64,000 nucleotides of DNA from JAEXNA01 sp041676625. GTDB lineage: Bacteria > Vulcanimicrobiota > Xenobia > Xenobiales > JADMJV01. The stretch covers positions 61,808 through 125,807 of the forward strand of contig JBAYRN010000001.1 in NCBI GenBank assembly GCA_041676625.1. The letters are read 5' to 3'. Under the pieces are notes generated by a model, which had not been told where the DNA came from, ran no database searches, and saw only the letters and a program-made list of their open reading frames with translations. A program made the position numbers and the translations under genes. Of the stretch, positions 16,713 to 24,505 are shown in pieces (within the stretch, counting starts at the first letter, position 1; each line of letters starts with the position of its first letter).

Positions 16713-17912
16713 CTATTTCTTATTTGTGGCAGACGCTTGCACCTTTTCCAGGAGTTCACTCGACTGGTTCTTCCGGTACTCGTCGTACAGTTCGACCGAG
16801 GCGTCTACGAACTGCTGACGGTCCTCATCACTCATTTCAAAAATCTTGATCCCCTCTTCCAGGGCCATCTGTTTCACGCTCTGGTCAGCCTCTCGCTGCT
16901 TTTTTCGCTGCAGAATAGAGGCTGCTCGAGCCGACTCGCTCAAGGCTTCTTGATGTTCGGGCGGTAGGCTTTCAAAAAGCTTGTGGTCGATCAGGATCAT
17001 CTTCACCGAGTAGGCGTGCCTGGTTTCCGAGATGAAACGGTGAACATCGTAGAGTCGAAAGTCCCAGTACGTGGGGTAGGTGCGATCGGCCCCGTCGATG
17101 TAGCCCTCCTTCCCCATGTCGTAGATCTTGTCCACCGGCGCCGGTACCGGATCTCCCTCGATCGCTTTGATGAAACGTGAGAAGGTCACGCTCTGCATGA
17201 CGCGCAGCTTCTTGCCTTTGAACGACTCGTAGTCGGGCAGGGGAATGCTGGAACTAAAGATCCGAAACCCCACTTCAAAATAGGCCAGCCCCTTGAGATT
17301 GTGCTCGGAAAGGCAGTTCAGCAGCTCGTCACCCACCGGTCCATCCAGCACGGCATCGGCATGCTGGTAGTCTTCTAGCAACAGGGGGAGATCGAAGATG
17401 TCGAGATTGTGGTTGAAGTTGGTCAGGGGGCTGGTGGTGGAGAGTGCCATGGAAAGTCGCCCGTTTACAACCGCGTCCACCAGTTCCCGCTCGGCAAGTT
17501 TTCGACCATCCACCAACCCCCCGGGCAGCAGTTCAATGACCATCTCCCCGTCGGTTCGGCGCTCCACTTCCTTGGCGAACTCTTCCATGGCCAGGGCGAA
17601 CGTGGAATCCTTGGAGTCGACAAATCCACAGCGCAGAACTTTCACACCCTCGGAATGGGGAGTGCTGTCGGGAGACTTGGTGGCCAGAGGCTGCGGGGTG
17701 AGGGAAGCCTGAGTCTTCCCGTTGCTCTCGGGCACCGGAGTGAGGATCAGGTAGAACCCCATGACGGCGCACAGGATCCCGACCGCAATGGAAGGCCAGA
17801 AAACCCCCGTGGAGGATGGAATTGCGGGCAGGTTCTGCCCCCAATCGACCTCCTCAGCCGGCGACACAGACACGGTTTCGCCCCCCCCGTTTGGCTTCAT
17901 AAAGAGCTTCAT
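16713..17912 (-). CDS. Membrane-tethered TRAP-type (DctP-like) binding protein
   Basis: A 399-residue protein whose residues 90-390 match the DctP solute-binding family of TRAP transporters: GLVDGRKLAERELVDAV, GFRIFSSSIPLPDYESFKGKKLRV (with the ligand Arg in GFR) and YIDGADRTYPTYWDF. Instead of a cleaved signal peptide it has a 35-residue polar N terminus and one membrane helix (about 37-58), then a Ser/Thr/Pro-rich linker, so it looks anchored with the N terminus inside. No TRAP permease (DctQM) is adjacent. Its first 59 bases overlap the end of the diguanylate cyclase gene in another frame. It may act as a ligand sensor rather than a transport component. Confidence 0.85.
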   Translation of the reverse strand: MKLFMKPNGGGETVSVSPAEEVDWGQNLPAIPSSTGVFWPSIAVGILCAVMGFYLILTPVPESNGKTQASLTPQPLATKSPDSTPHSEGVKVLRCGFVDSKDSTFALAMEEFAKEVERRTDGEMVIELLPGGLVDGRKLAERELVDAVVNGRLSMALSTTSPLTNFNHNLDIFDLPLLLEDYQHADAVLDGPVGDELLNCLSEHNLKGLAYFEVGFRIFSSSIPLPDYESFKGKKLRVMQSVTFSRFIKAIEGDPVPAPVDKIYDMGKEGYIDGADRTYPTYWDFRLYDVHRFISETRHAYSVKMILIDHKLFESLPPEHQEALSESARAASILQRKKQREADQSVKQMALEEGIKIFEMSDEDRQQFVDASVELYDEYRKNQSSELLEKVQASATNKK

Positions 17913-19134
17913 CGGCGCTATTGAGCAGCTCGTCGCCGTTGCTCGCGTGATGGGGGAAGGCGGCTACCCCGATGGAGATGGTGACCTTTCCCCCGGGTTG
18001 GTTTTCCCCGCCCGGAAAATGACGGGTCTCCACCGCTTCCCGAATCCGTTCGGCTACCTCGCCGGCTCGCTTCAGGGTGACCCCCCGCAACAGGATCATA
18101 AACTCTTCCCCACCATAACGCGCCACCAGGTCGGGCAGCCGGTCGCCGGCCTGCCGGCTGTTGTCCATACAGAGCGAGGCGACCCCCACCAGGCAGACAT
18201 TGCCGAGTTCATGGCCGTTGACGTCGTTGAAATTCTTGAAGTGATCTATATCGAACATCAGCAGGCAAAGATTCTCGGAGGTCTCCTGGCAGTCGGCTAT
18301 CATGCGGTCGAGTTGCTCTCTAAAATAGCCGTAGTTGTAGAGGGAGGTTAAGCGGTCGGTGATGGCGTTTTGGTAGGTCCGGGCGTTTTGGATGCTTATG
18401 GCCGCCAATTGAGCCAGGGCCATCAGCATCTTGAGGTCCCCGGAGCTGAAAGGCTCTCCGTTCTTCTTATTATTGACGTTCAAGACCCCCAGGGTTCGGT
18501 CTCGGACTCTCAAGGGCACCGAGATCAAACTGGTCCAGTCCTCCTCGGCCCGGGATGGGCGACTGTACTCGGGATGGCTCCTGAGATCTTCGATCAGGAT
18601 CGGCTTGCCGGTCTGGGCGACGGTTCCGGAAATCTCTTCTCCCACCGGTACCGTGACCTTTCCCACGGTATCTTCGCGCATTCCTCGGGCGGCCACCACT
18701 TCCAGCGTATCGCCCTCGTCGTTCAGGAGCATCAAAGAGCCTTGGGCGACCTCCAAGATCTCGGCGGCCTGCTCGAGAATCAGGCGACTGACCTCCTCCA
18801 GGTTCATGACGGTGGCTACCGTTTCGGCGGACTCATAAAGCACGGTCAGTTCTTCGTATTTTGAGATCAGCTCTTCCAGGGTGTTCTGTAGCTCGTAACG
18901 CAGAGCCGCTTCCGTTTGGATCTGCTCGGTGGCTAGTTGAATGAGACTGTCGGCGGTCGACTCCTCGAGGCTGCAGTGAGCAGAGCAGACGGTGAGATGT
19001 CCCAGGGTCTTGCCCGATATCTCGATCGCCACTGAACTCTCCGTGGGCTCCTCGGAAAGGGCAAACCGCAGCCCCAGAGGCTGTAGCTTCTGGTTGAACG
19101 TTTCCAGAGACTGGACTTCAAACAAAAGCTTCAA
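17854..19134 (-). CDS. GAF-GGDEF diguanylate cyclase
   Basis: A 426-residue cytoplasmic enzyme making cyclic di-GMP from GTP. A short N-terminal domain and coiled coil (1-95) lead to a GAF domain (about 95-245; PVGEEISGTVAQTGKPILIEDL, LISVPLRVRDRTLGVLNV) and a GGDEF domain (about 260-426). The active site is GGEEF at 341-345, so catalysis is expected. The product-inhibition site RxxD is also present, as RLPD at 332-335, five residues before GGEEF. It ends with YEAKRGGRNRV, the normal family end. It starts 6 bases after the response-regulator gene, giving a kinase/receiver/cyclase cassette. Confidence 0.95.
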   Translation of the reverse strand: MKLLFEVQSLETFNQKLQPLGLRFALSEEPTESSVAIEISGKTLGHLTVCSAHCSLEESTADSLIQLATEQIQTEAALRYELQNTLEELISKYEELTVLYESAETVATVMNLEEVSRLILEQAAEILEVAQGSLMLLNDEGDTLEVVAARGMREDTVGKVTVPVGEEISGTVAQTGKPILIEDLRSHPEYSRPSRAEEDWTSLISVPLRVRDRTLGVLNVNNKKNGEPFSSGDLKMLMALAQLAAISIQNARTYQNAITDRLTSLYNYGYFREQLDRMIADCQETSENLCLLMFDIDHFKNFNDVNGHELGNVCLVGVASLCMDNSRQAGDRLPDLVARYGGEEFMILLRGVTLKRAGEVAERIREAVETRHFPGGENQPGGKVTISIGVAAFPHHASNGDELLNSADEALYEAKRGGRNRVCVAG

Positions 19135-19140
19135 GGTCCG

Positions 19141-19512
19141 CTACTCACCTAAGATTTCTTTGACTCGTCCCACCAATTTTCGGGGAGAGTAAGGCTTGGT
19201 GACGTATTCGTTGGCCCCGCTCTCTAAAGAGAGTAGGCGGTCGGCTTCCTGACCTTTGGCTGTGATCATCACGATGTAGAGGTCCTGGTACTTGGGATCT
19301 TCCCGGAGTTTTCTCAGCACCGAGTTTCCATCGAGTTTAGGCATCTGGATGTCTAGAAAAACGAGGTCGGGCTCGTTTCCCCGTACCTTTTCCAGGGCCT
19401 CTTCACCGTTGACCGCGGTAATAACGTTGTATCCTTGCTTCTTGAGAATGAACTCTAAAGACCTCAATACGTGGGGTTCATCATCGGCTATGACGATCGT
19501 CTTAGGCATCAA
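19141..19512 (-). CDS. Single-domain response regulator (receiver)
   Basis: A 123-residue CheY-like receiver with no output domain. The acidic pair D10-D11, phospho-acceptor D54 in VFLDIQMP, Thr84-like position in MITAKG and Lys in VTKPYSP are all present. Its ATG overlaps the stop of the hybrid kinase (ATGA), and the diguanylate cyclase follows 6 bases later. It probably carries phosphate from the hybrid kinase and may control the cyclase by protein contact. Confidence 0.94.
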   Translation of the reverse strand: MMPKTIVIADDEPHVLRSLEFILKKQGYNVITAVNGEEALEKVRGNEPDLVFLDIQMPKLDGNSVLRKLREDPKYQDLYIVMITAKGQEADRLLSLESGANEYVTKPYSPRKLVGRVKEILGE

Positions 19513-22040
19513 CTCTCCTCGGCCCTGGTCTCGTCGATAGGAGTGGGAGCGGATTTCATCGCCTGCAGGCTTTCTCGAACCAGCTTCGCCAACTCCTTTT
19601 CCGTAAACGGCTTAGTCATTAGACTCTCAGCTCCCCCCTGTAAAGCTCGTATTCTTTCGTCCGGCTCAGCGGCGGTCAGTATCATCACGGGTATCTCCGC
19701 GGTGCTGCTATTCTGTTTGAGAGCCAACAGCACCTCGTGACCACTCATGATAGGCATCATCAAGTCCAGAATCACCAGGTCCGGGGGGTTTTCCCGGGCC
19801 TTTTCCAGTCCTTCCTTGCCGTTTCGGGCGATCTCTACTTCAAATCCGTGATTTTGGAGAATGGTGGAGAGAGCTTTTAACACGCTATCATCATCGTCCA
19901 CCGCCAGGATCCGGTGAGGTCCGACCTGTTCCTCTCGTTTGCTCAAGGCGATGAGACTGGACACCCGATCAACCAGGCGCTCCCGATTGATCGGTTTGGG
20001 GAGGTAGTCGCTTGCCCCCAGACGGAAGCAGCGTTCTTCGTCCTCGATGATGGAAAGGATGATGACCGGTATGTCCCTGGTCTCCAGGCGATCTTTGAGC
20101 CTGCTCAAGACTTCGAATCCATCGATGTCCGGTAAGACCAGATCCAGCAAGACCAGGGACGGAAGCTCTCTCTGGGCGATCGAGACAGCGTCTTCACCAC
20201 TGCGGGATTCAATGACCAGGAAACCTTCACTTTCTAAAATGTGTCGCAGAAATCGCCTGATGGAGGGCTCGTCATCGACCACCAGCACGGTCTGTCCGGG
20301 AACGAGATCTACGGGGGGTTTAGGGGGGGCGGCCTCCTCCTCAACACTGGCTTCTTCCAGGTGCAGGGGTAACTCGACGATGAAGGTGGAGCCTTTGCCC
20401 TCCTCGCTCTCCACCAACAACTGGCCTCCGTGATGCTCGGTGATGGATCTCGCGATCGGTAAGCCCAGACCAGAGCCCTTGATGTCTCGAGTTTCGGAGG
20501 AGTCTACCTGGGAAAATTTTTCGAAGATGGATTCGTGAAACTCCGCTGCGATGCCCACCCCGGAGTCGGTCACTTCCACCCGGGCGGTCATCAGATCTTT
20601 GCGGTAAGCGCGCACCGTGACCCGACCTCCTTCGGAGGTGAACTTGATGGCGTTACCCAGCAGATTGGTCACCACCTGGATGAGCTTGTCCTTATCTCCC
20701 GCCGTGGGCAACTCTTCCTCCAGATCCGACTCCACGATGAGACCCTTCTTCTCGGCCGAGCCTCGCAAAGCCATCAAGGCCGATTCCGCGACCTCGTGCA
20801 GATCGAGGCGCTCGCTTTCCCATTTCATGCGTCCAGCTTCGATACGGGAGAGGTCCAGCAGGTTGTTGATCAGGCGGGTCAGGCGATCGGACTCTTTGTT
20901 GATGATCTCCAGGAACTCGGTCTGGGTTTCCACGTCCTCACCCACGTTGTCCAGCAGAATCTCGGCGAAAGCCTTGATGGAGGTCAGAGGAGTTCGGAGT
21001 TCGTGGGAGACGGTATTTAAGAACTCACTCTTCATCAAGTCGAGTTCCTTGAGCTTGCTGTTGGCGGATTCCAGTTCGGCGCGAGACTTCTCCAGGGTGT
21101 CGCGCATGGAGCGCTCTTCCTCAAGAATGATGCGCAGATGCCGCACCATCTCGTTGACCGCCATGGTCAATTGACCCATCTCGTCGTCTTCGCCCGTGGG
21201 TGCTTCGCCGGTGAGGTCACCGGCCTGGACGCGCCCGGCAAACTCCAGCAGATTATGGACTCTCATCTGCAGGCGTTTGCGAGCCGTCTTTTCCCGTTCC
21301 AGCATGGTTTGCAGCCGGGTGGCCATGCGGTTGATGGTCTTGCCCAGGAGACCCATTTCGTCATTGGAGTCCTCCCTGGCCCTGGCCTGGAGGTCGCCTG
21401 CGGCTACCTGGCGGGCGGTGGTGGCCAGGCTCAGCAGCGGGCGGGTAAATCGGCGGGCCAAAAGAGCGGTGAAGATGATAGCCCCACTTAAAAGCAGCAG
21501 CGTCAACCCCTGGAGGTACCGACGGGATTGAGCCAGGGCCTGGTTGAGGGCATCCAAGCCGAGTCCGATGCGGACCGTCCCCAAGCGGCGGCCGGCGACC
21601 AGAATGGGATGGGAGACATCCAGCACCTCTTCGCCCTGAAATTCCAACTTGCGGGACCGTTCGGCCGAAGCTTCCTGGGCGGAGAGATTGATATGATCAT
21701 CAGGGGTAATACCCAGTTGGGAAGAATCGGTGGAGGCCACGATGCGGCCGTCCTGATTGAGGATCAGCGCGTAGCGCACGTGCTTGAGTTTGGCGTACTG
21801 ATCGAGGTTTTCGACCAGTTGGAAGTCGGAGAAGGTGCGCATGGCTTCTCCCGAGATGATGGCAAGACCGGCAGCCAGACTGGAACCCCGAGCCTTAGTC
21901 TCGTTTTCCAGGATGTTGGCTTCGTGGCGCAGGACCACGAAAAAGGAAAACATCATAAAAAAGAGGATGAGGGGAAACATGGCCAGAGCAAGCTTTACAT
22001 TAAGGCTGACCATTCTTTCTGAAGAGCGCTGTCCACTCAC
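19509..22040 (-). CDS. Hybrid sensor histidine kinase with two receivers
   Basis: A membrane sensor of up to 843 residues. Membrane helix 1 (about 14-35), a periplasmic sensing region (about 36-165), helix 2 (about 172-192), a HAMP domain, a second HAMP-like coiled segment, the dimerisation domain with H346 in VSHELRTPLTS, an HATPase domain (NLLGNAIKFT, DSGVGI, GSGLGLPI) and two C-terminal receivers (LVLLDLVLP with LPKP; LVILDLMMP with MTKP). All catalytic residues are visible. The frame opens at GTG 22040; an ATG at 22013, just before the first helix, is an equally good start. It heads the cassette with the receiver and cyclase. Confidence 0.95.
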   Translation of the reverse strand: MSGQRSSERMVSLNVKLALAMFPLILFFMMFSFFVVLRHEANILENETKARGSSLAAGLAIISGEAMRTFSDFQLVENLDQYAKLKHVRYALILNQDGRIVASTDSSQLGITPDDHINLSAQEASAERSRKLEFQGEEVLDVSHPILVAGRRLGTVRIGLGLDALNQALAQSRRYLQGLTLLLLSGAIIFTALLARRFTRPLLSLATTARQVAAGDLQARAREDSNDEMGLLGKTINRMATRLQTMLEREKTARKRLQMRVHNLLEFAGRVQAGDLTGEAPTGEDDEMGQLTMAVNEMVRHLRIILEEERSMRDTLEKSRAELESANSKLKELDLMKSEFLNTVSHELRTPLTSIKAFAEILLDNVGEDVETQTEFLEIINKESDRLTRLINNLLDLSRIEAGRMKWESERLDLHEVAESALMALRGSAEKKGLIVESDLEEELPTAGDKDKLIQVVTNLLGNAIKFTSEGGRVTVRAYRKDLMTARVEVTDSGVGIAAEFHESIFEKFSQVDSSETRDIKGSGLGLPIARSITEHHGGQLLVESEEGKGSTFIVELPLHLEEASVEEEAAPPKPPVDLVPGQTVLVVDDEPSIRRFLRHILESEGFLVIESRSGEDAVSIAQRELPSLVLLDLVLPDIDGFEVLSRLKDRLETRDIPVIILSIIEDEERCFRLGASDYLPKPINRERLVDRVSSLIALSKREEQVGPHRILAVDDDDSVLKALSTILQNHGFEVEIARNGKEGLEKARENPPDLVILDLMMPIMSGHEVLLALKQNSSTAEIPVMILTAAEPDERIRALQGGAESLMTKPFTEKELAKLVRESLQAMKSAPTPIDETRAEES

Positions 22041-22069
22041 GCCACGCGCTTCGGCGCCTATATAGCTAT

Positions 22070-22110
22070 CGCCTTTTGTAATTCCTGCAACTTGTCGCAG
22101 GCAAAAGGCG
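22070..22110. promoter_or_regulatory. Imperfect inverted repeat upstream of the hybrid kinase gene
   Basis: Nine-base arms CGCCTTTTG (22070-22078) and CAAAAGGCG (22102-22110) enclose a second five-base pairing CCTGC/GCAGG. The structure lies 30-70 bases before the kinase start and after the small ORF. No T-run follows on either strand, so it is more likely an operator or a leader RNA structure than a terminator. Function is not known. Confidence 0.5.
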
Positions 22111-22139
22111 AAGCATAGATTCTATTTCGGACCAGATCC

Positions 22140-22319
22140 TTAGCTGGCGCGTTCTCCCGCCGCGGGCTTACCGGCAGAGCGTTTCGAGGGTAGGCTTTTT
22201 CGTTCGGGTTGCGGCTTCAACGGGCCCGACGAGAGCGCCATCATTGGCTTGAGAAAGCCGACCAGTCTTTGGTCAATCAGTATTTCCACCCGGCGACGTC
22301 TTTTTTGGGACGGTGACAT
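22140..22319 (-). CDS. Small basic protein, 59 residues, unknown
   Basis: An ORF in the 580-base gap between the kinase and the PelB-like gene. The ATG at 22317-22319 has a good ribosome site (AAAGGA, eight bases away). The product starts MSPSQKRRRRVEILIDQRL and continues with a short hydrophobic stretch (VGFLKPMMAL), then a Lys/Arg/Ser/Pro-rich tail to the stop at 22140. It is strongly basic and could bind nucleic acid or an acidic polymer. The VEILIDQ start recalls no family I can name with confidence. Evidence is ribosome site, position and lack of any competing gene; comparative support is absent. Confidence 0.5.
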   Translation of the reverse strand: MSPSQKRRRRVEILIDQRLVGFLKPMMALSSGPLKPQPERKSLPSKRSAGKPAAGERAS

Positions 22320-22483
22320 TTTGTGTTCCTTTCATCGGGCTTTGGCCCCATTCGAAAGCAGCAATATTTTGAATTAGTCAAGTGCTTTTGAATAATTCTA
22401 AAATAAAATTCCTCCTTTGACAAGGAATCTACAAAAAGGACACATTCGGGGTATACGAAGGTATAGCTAAAGTTAGAGGAGCC

Positions 22484-22529
22484 AAAGAAAAAGGGGCTCC
22501 CAAGAGGGGGGGTGTTAACCGGGAGCCCC
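22484..22529 (-). terminator. Rho-independent terminator after the PelB-like gene
   Basis: Nine-base perfect stem GGGGCTCCC/GGGAGCCCC with a 19-base loop, followed on the minus strand by TTTTTCTTT. It sits about 90 bases after the PelB-like stop and should end the pelA/pelB-like transcript before the signalling genes. Confidence 0.85.
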
Positions 22530-22558
22530 TTCCGACCTTTCGGTCTGTCCTAAAGTAT

Positions 22559-22590
22559 GAAGGGCCCGTCCCCTGGACGAGCCCTTCTTT
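22559..22590. terminator. GC-rich stem-loop downstream of the PelB-like gene
   Basis: Arms GAAGGGC (22559-22565) and GCCCTTC (22581-22587), continued by CGTCC/GGACG, form a strong hairpin with one mismatch. TTT follows on the plus strand only. It lies between the PelB-like stop and the stronger terminator at 22484-22529, and may help to pause or stabilise the 3' end. Confidence 0.5.
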
Positions 22591-22621
22591 AGGTTATTGG
22601 TACCCTGGCCTGGAGGATACC

Positions 22622-24505
22622 CTAAAAGGACACCCCGAAGTTTACGTTCAGGTTGTCATTTTTGTCCTGGACGCTTTGCAGGTTCGGGAGAATGATGCCC
22701 TGTCCGAAACTACCACGCTGATAGTGGACGCCCAGCCAGGCTCCTCTCCAAAGTTGGAAGTCGGATCCCAGGTTCCAGGTGCCACCGTTGCTTCCGTCGT
22801 TGACCCAGGTGTGGAAGTATCCACCCCGGACCCGCCACCAGTCGGTCAGCAGTCTGTTGTAGTCAAAACCCACCGAGTGCGCATTCAGCGAGCGCGGTGA
22901 GAATCGAATGAGGGGGTTGATCTGGCGGTCGTTGCTCTGTCCGGAGAAGACGTAGCTCAGTTGCAGTTCTTGCACGCCCGGCTCGAAAAGTAACTGATAA
23001 GATGGCCCGATGTTGAAGATCGTTTGGTCCACCCCGTCGCTGAACTGGTAGAAATCCAGGTCGCCGTCGAGACTGAAGCGCTCGCCAAAGGAAACGCCTC
23101 CGAAGAGACCCTGACGGTTGTACTTGAGGTCGGAACCCAGGGCGATGGGGGTGTAGGCCCAAACATCGCGCTGAAACAGCACCCCACCGCGAACCTTGTC
23201 GCCTTCATAAAGCGTGGTCACGTCGTAGAGTCCGGAAGTACCTACGTAAGCCTGGGTGCTCCACTCTCTATTCCAGTTGTAGTTGAAACCGCCGTAAATG
23301 TATTCACGGCTGGCCGAACCGAGGTAGCTGGAAACGTCTCTCCAGGAGTGGCGAACCCGCAGATCCAGTTCGGTTCCGCTGATCGGAACGCGCACCACGT
23401 TGTCCAACAGGGTGTATGTGTTGACATCTTGGTGACCGAAGTCCGCGTCGAACAGATACTGCGGACGCATCAGGATCTCGGCCGAGCGGCGGCGCTCGGC
23501 CAGGGTACCGCCGAGAGGAGTGAAGCCACTGGCCCCGATGCGGTAGCTTCCCACCCCGATGCCGGGTGTGTTGGCAGAATTGAAGACCTGCCCGGGGGTG
23601 TTGACCGTACCCCGGTAGAGGCCTACGGTAGCCGGGTCGGTGCTTTCGCCCACCGCACCGGTCTCTTCGGCCAGGTCGTAGTATTTCAGCGCCGTGTTGG
23701 CACGCCCGTTGATCAGATAGCTGTCGCCCTGTTGAGCGTAGATCTGGGCGAGTTCGTCTTTCAGACCCTGGTCCTCGGGCGAGGCGTCCGACAACTCTTT
23801 GAAGATCTGTTCGGCCTTGTCGGGTTTGTTCTGGCTCATATAAACACGACCCAGGGTGTTCTTGTACTTGGAGTTCTCGGGATCTTTTTCAATCGCGTTT
23901 TGGACCGCGTCTTCCGCCTCGTAGGGTTTTGCTTGCTCCAGATACTTGGTGGCGACTTCGTTCCAATATTCGGCGTCGGCGTCGGTCTCTTCGGCGTATC
24001 GCTGCATCATGCGAGCTTCATCGAGGGGGCGTTGAACCTGGCCGTAAAGCGCGGCCATCCGTTTGATCGTGTCGCTGTCGGCTTGGCCCAGGTCGAGCAG
24101 GACTTCACCCGCTTGCAAGGCCTCGTTGGGCGCGTCGTAAGCGTCATAAAGGTTGAAGAGCACCTTGCGATAGCCGGGCTCCCGGGGGCGAAGTTCCGCC
24201 AGTGTGGAGTACATTTGGATGGCGTAAGCAAAGTTCTGCTTCTCCATCATCAGTTTGCCGAGTTCTTCGTAAGGAGCCGGGTAGTCCGGGGCGATCTTAA
24301 ACGCATCCTGGTATTTCACCACGGCCGAGTCGAAGTATCCCTGATTGAGGAGCTCTCGAGCCTTTTCCATTTCGGCGTCGGCTTGCTGTCTCCGTTCCGA
24401 GGCGGTCGCCGGTTCGGTCGACGCCTCCTCCTCCTGGGCCCAACCACTACTTACGGTGAGTAGCAGTAGGCCCAGGAAAAGTGAGAGTTTTAGTTTTCCT
24501 GTCAT
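22622..24505 (-). CDS. PelB-like TPR protein with outer-membrane barrel
   Basis: A 627-residue secreted protein. Signal peptide 1-23 (ends SSGWA), then TPR repeats (about 38-280; e.g. ARELLNQGYFDSAVVKYQDAFKIAPDYPAPYEELG), then a linker and a C-terminal beta-barrel (about 330-627) with alternating hydrophobic strands and a final Phe (NLNVNFGVSF), the usual signal for barrel insertion. TPR-plus-barrel is the architecture of polysaccharide exporters PelB, PgaA and BcsC; at 627 residues this is about half the length of PelB. The start overlaps the PelA-like stop (ATGA), so the two are coupled. The neighbour makes PelB-like export the best guess. Confidence 0.82.
   Translation of the reverse strand: MTGKLKLSLFLGLLLLTVSSGWAQEEEASTEPATASERRQQADAEMEKARELLNQGYFDSAVVKYQDAFKIAPDYPAPYEELGKLMMEKQNFAYAIQMYSTLAELRPREPGYRKVLFNLYDAYDAPNEALQAGEVLLDLGQADSDTIKRMAALYGQVQRPLDEARMMQRYAEETDADAEYWNEVATKYLEQAKPYEAEDAVQNAIEKDPENSKYKNTLGRVYMSQNKPDKAEQIFKELSDASPEDQGLKDELAQIYAQQGDSYLINGRANTALKYYDLAEETGAVGESTDPATVGLYRGTVNTPGQVFNSANTPGIGVGSYRIGASGFTPLGGTLAERRRSAEILMRPQYLFDADFGHQDVNTYTLLDNVVRVPISGTELDLRVRHSWRDVSSYLGSASREYIYGGFNYNWNREWSTQAYVGTSGLYDVTTLYEGDKVRGGVLFQRDVWAYTPIALGSDLKYNRQGLFGGVSFGERFSLDGDLDFYQFSDGVDQTIFNIGPSYQLLFEPGVQELQLSYVFSGQSNDRQINPLIRFSPRSLNAHSVGFDYNRLLTDWWRVRGGYFHTWVNDGSNGGTWNLGSDFQLWRGAWLGVHYQRGSFGQGIILPNLQSVQDKNDNLNVNFGVSF

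Noticed and set aside
23024..24463. Long open frame antisense to the PelB-like gene
   Set aside because: The product looks like shadow coding (Val/Gly/Arg bias), has no ribosome site or family, and the TPR protein on the other strand is well supported.
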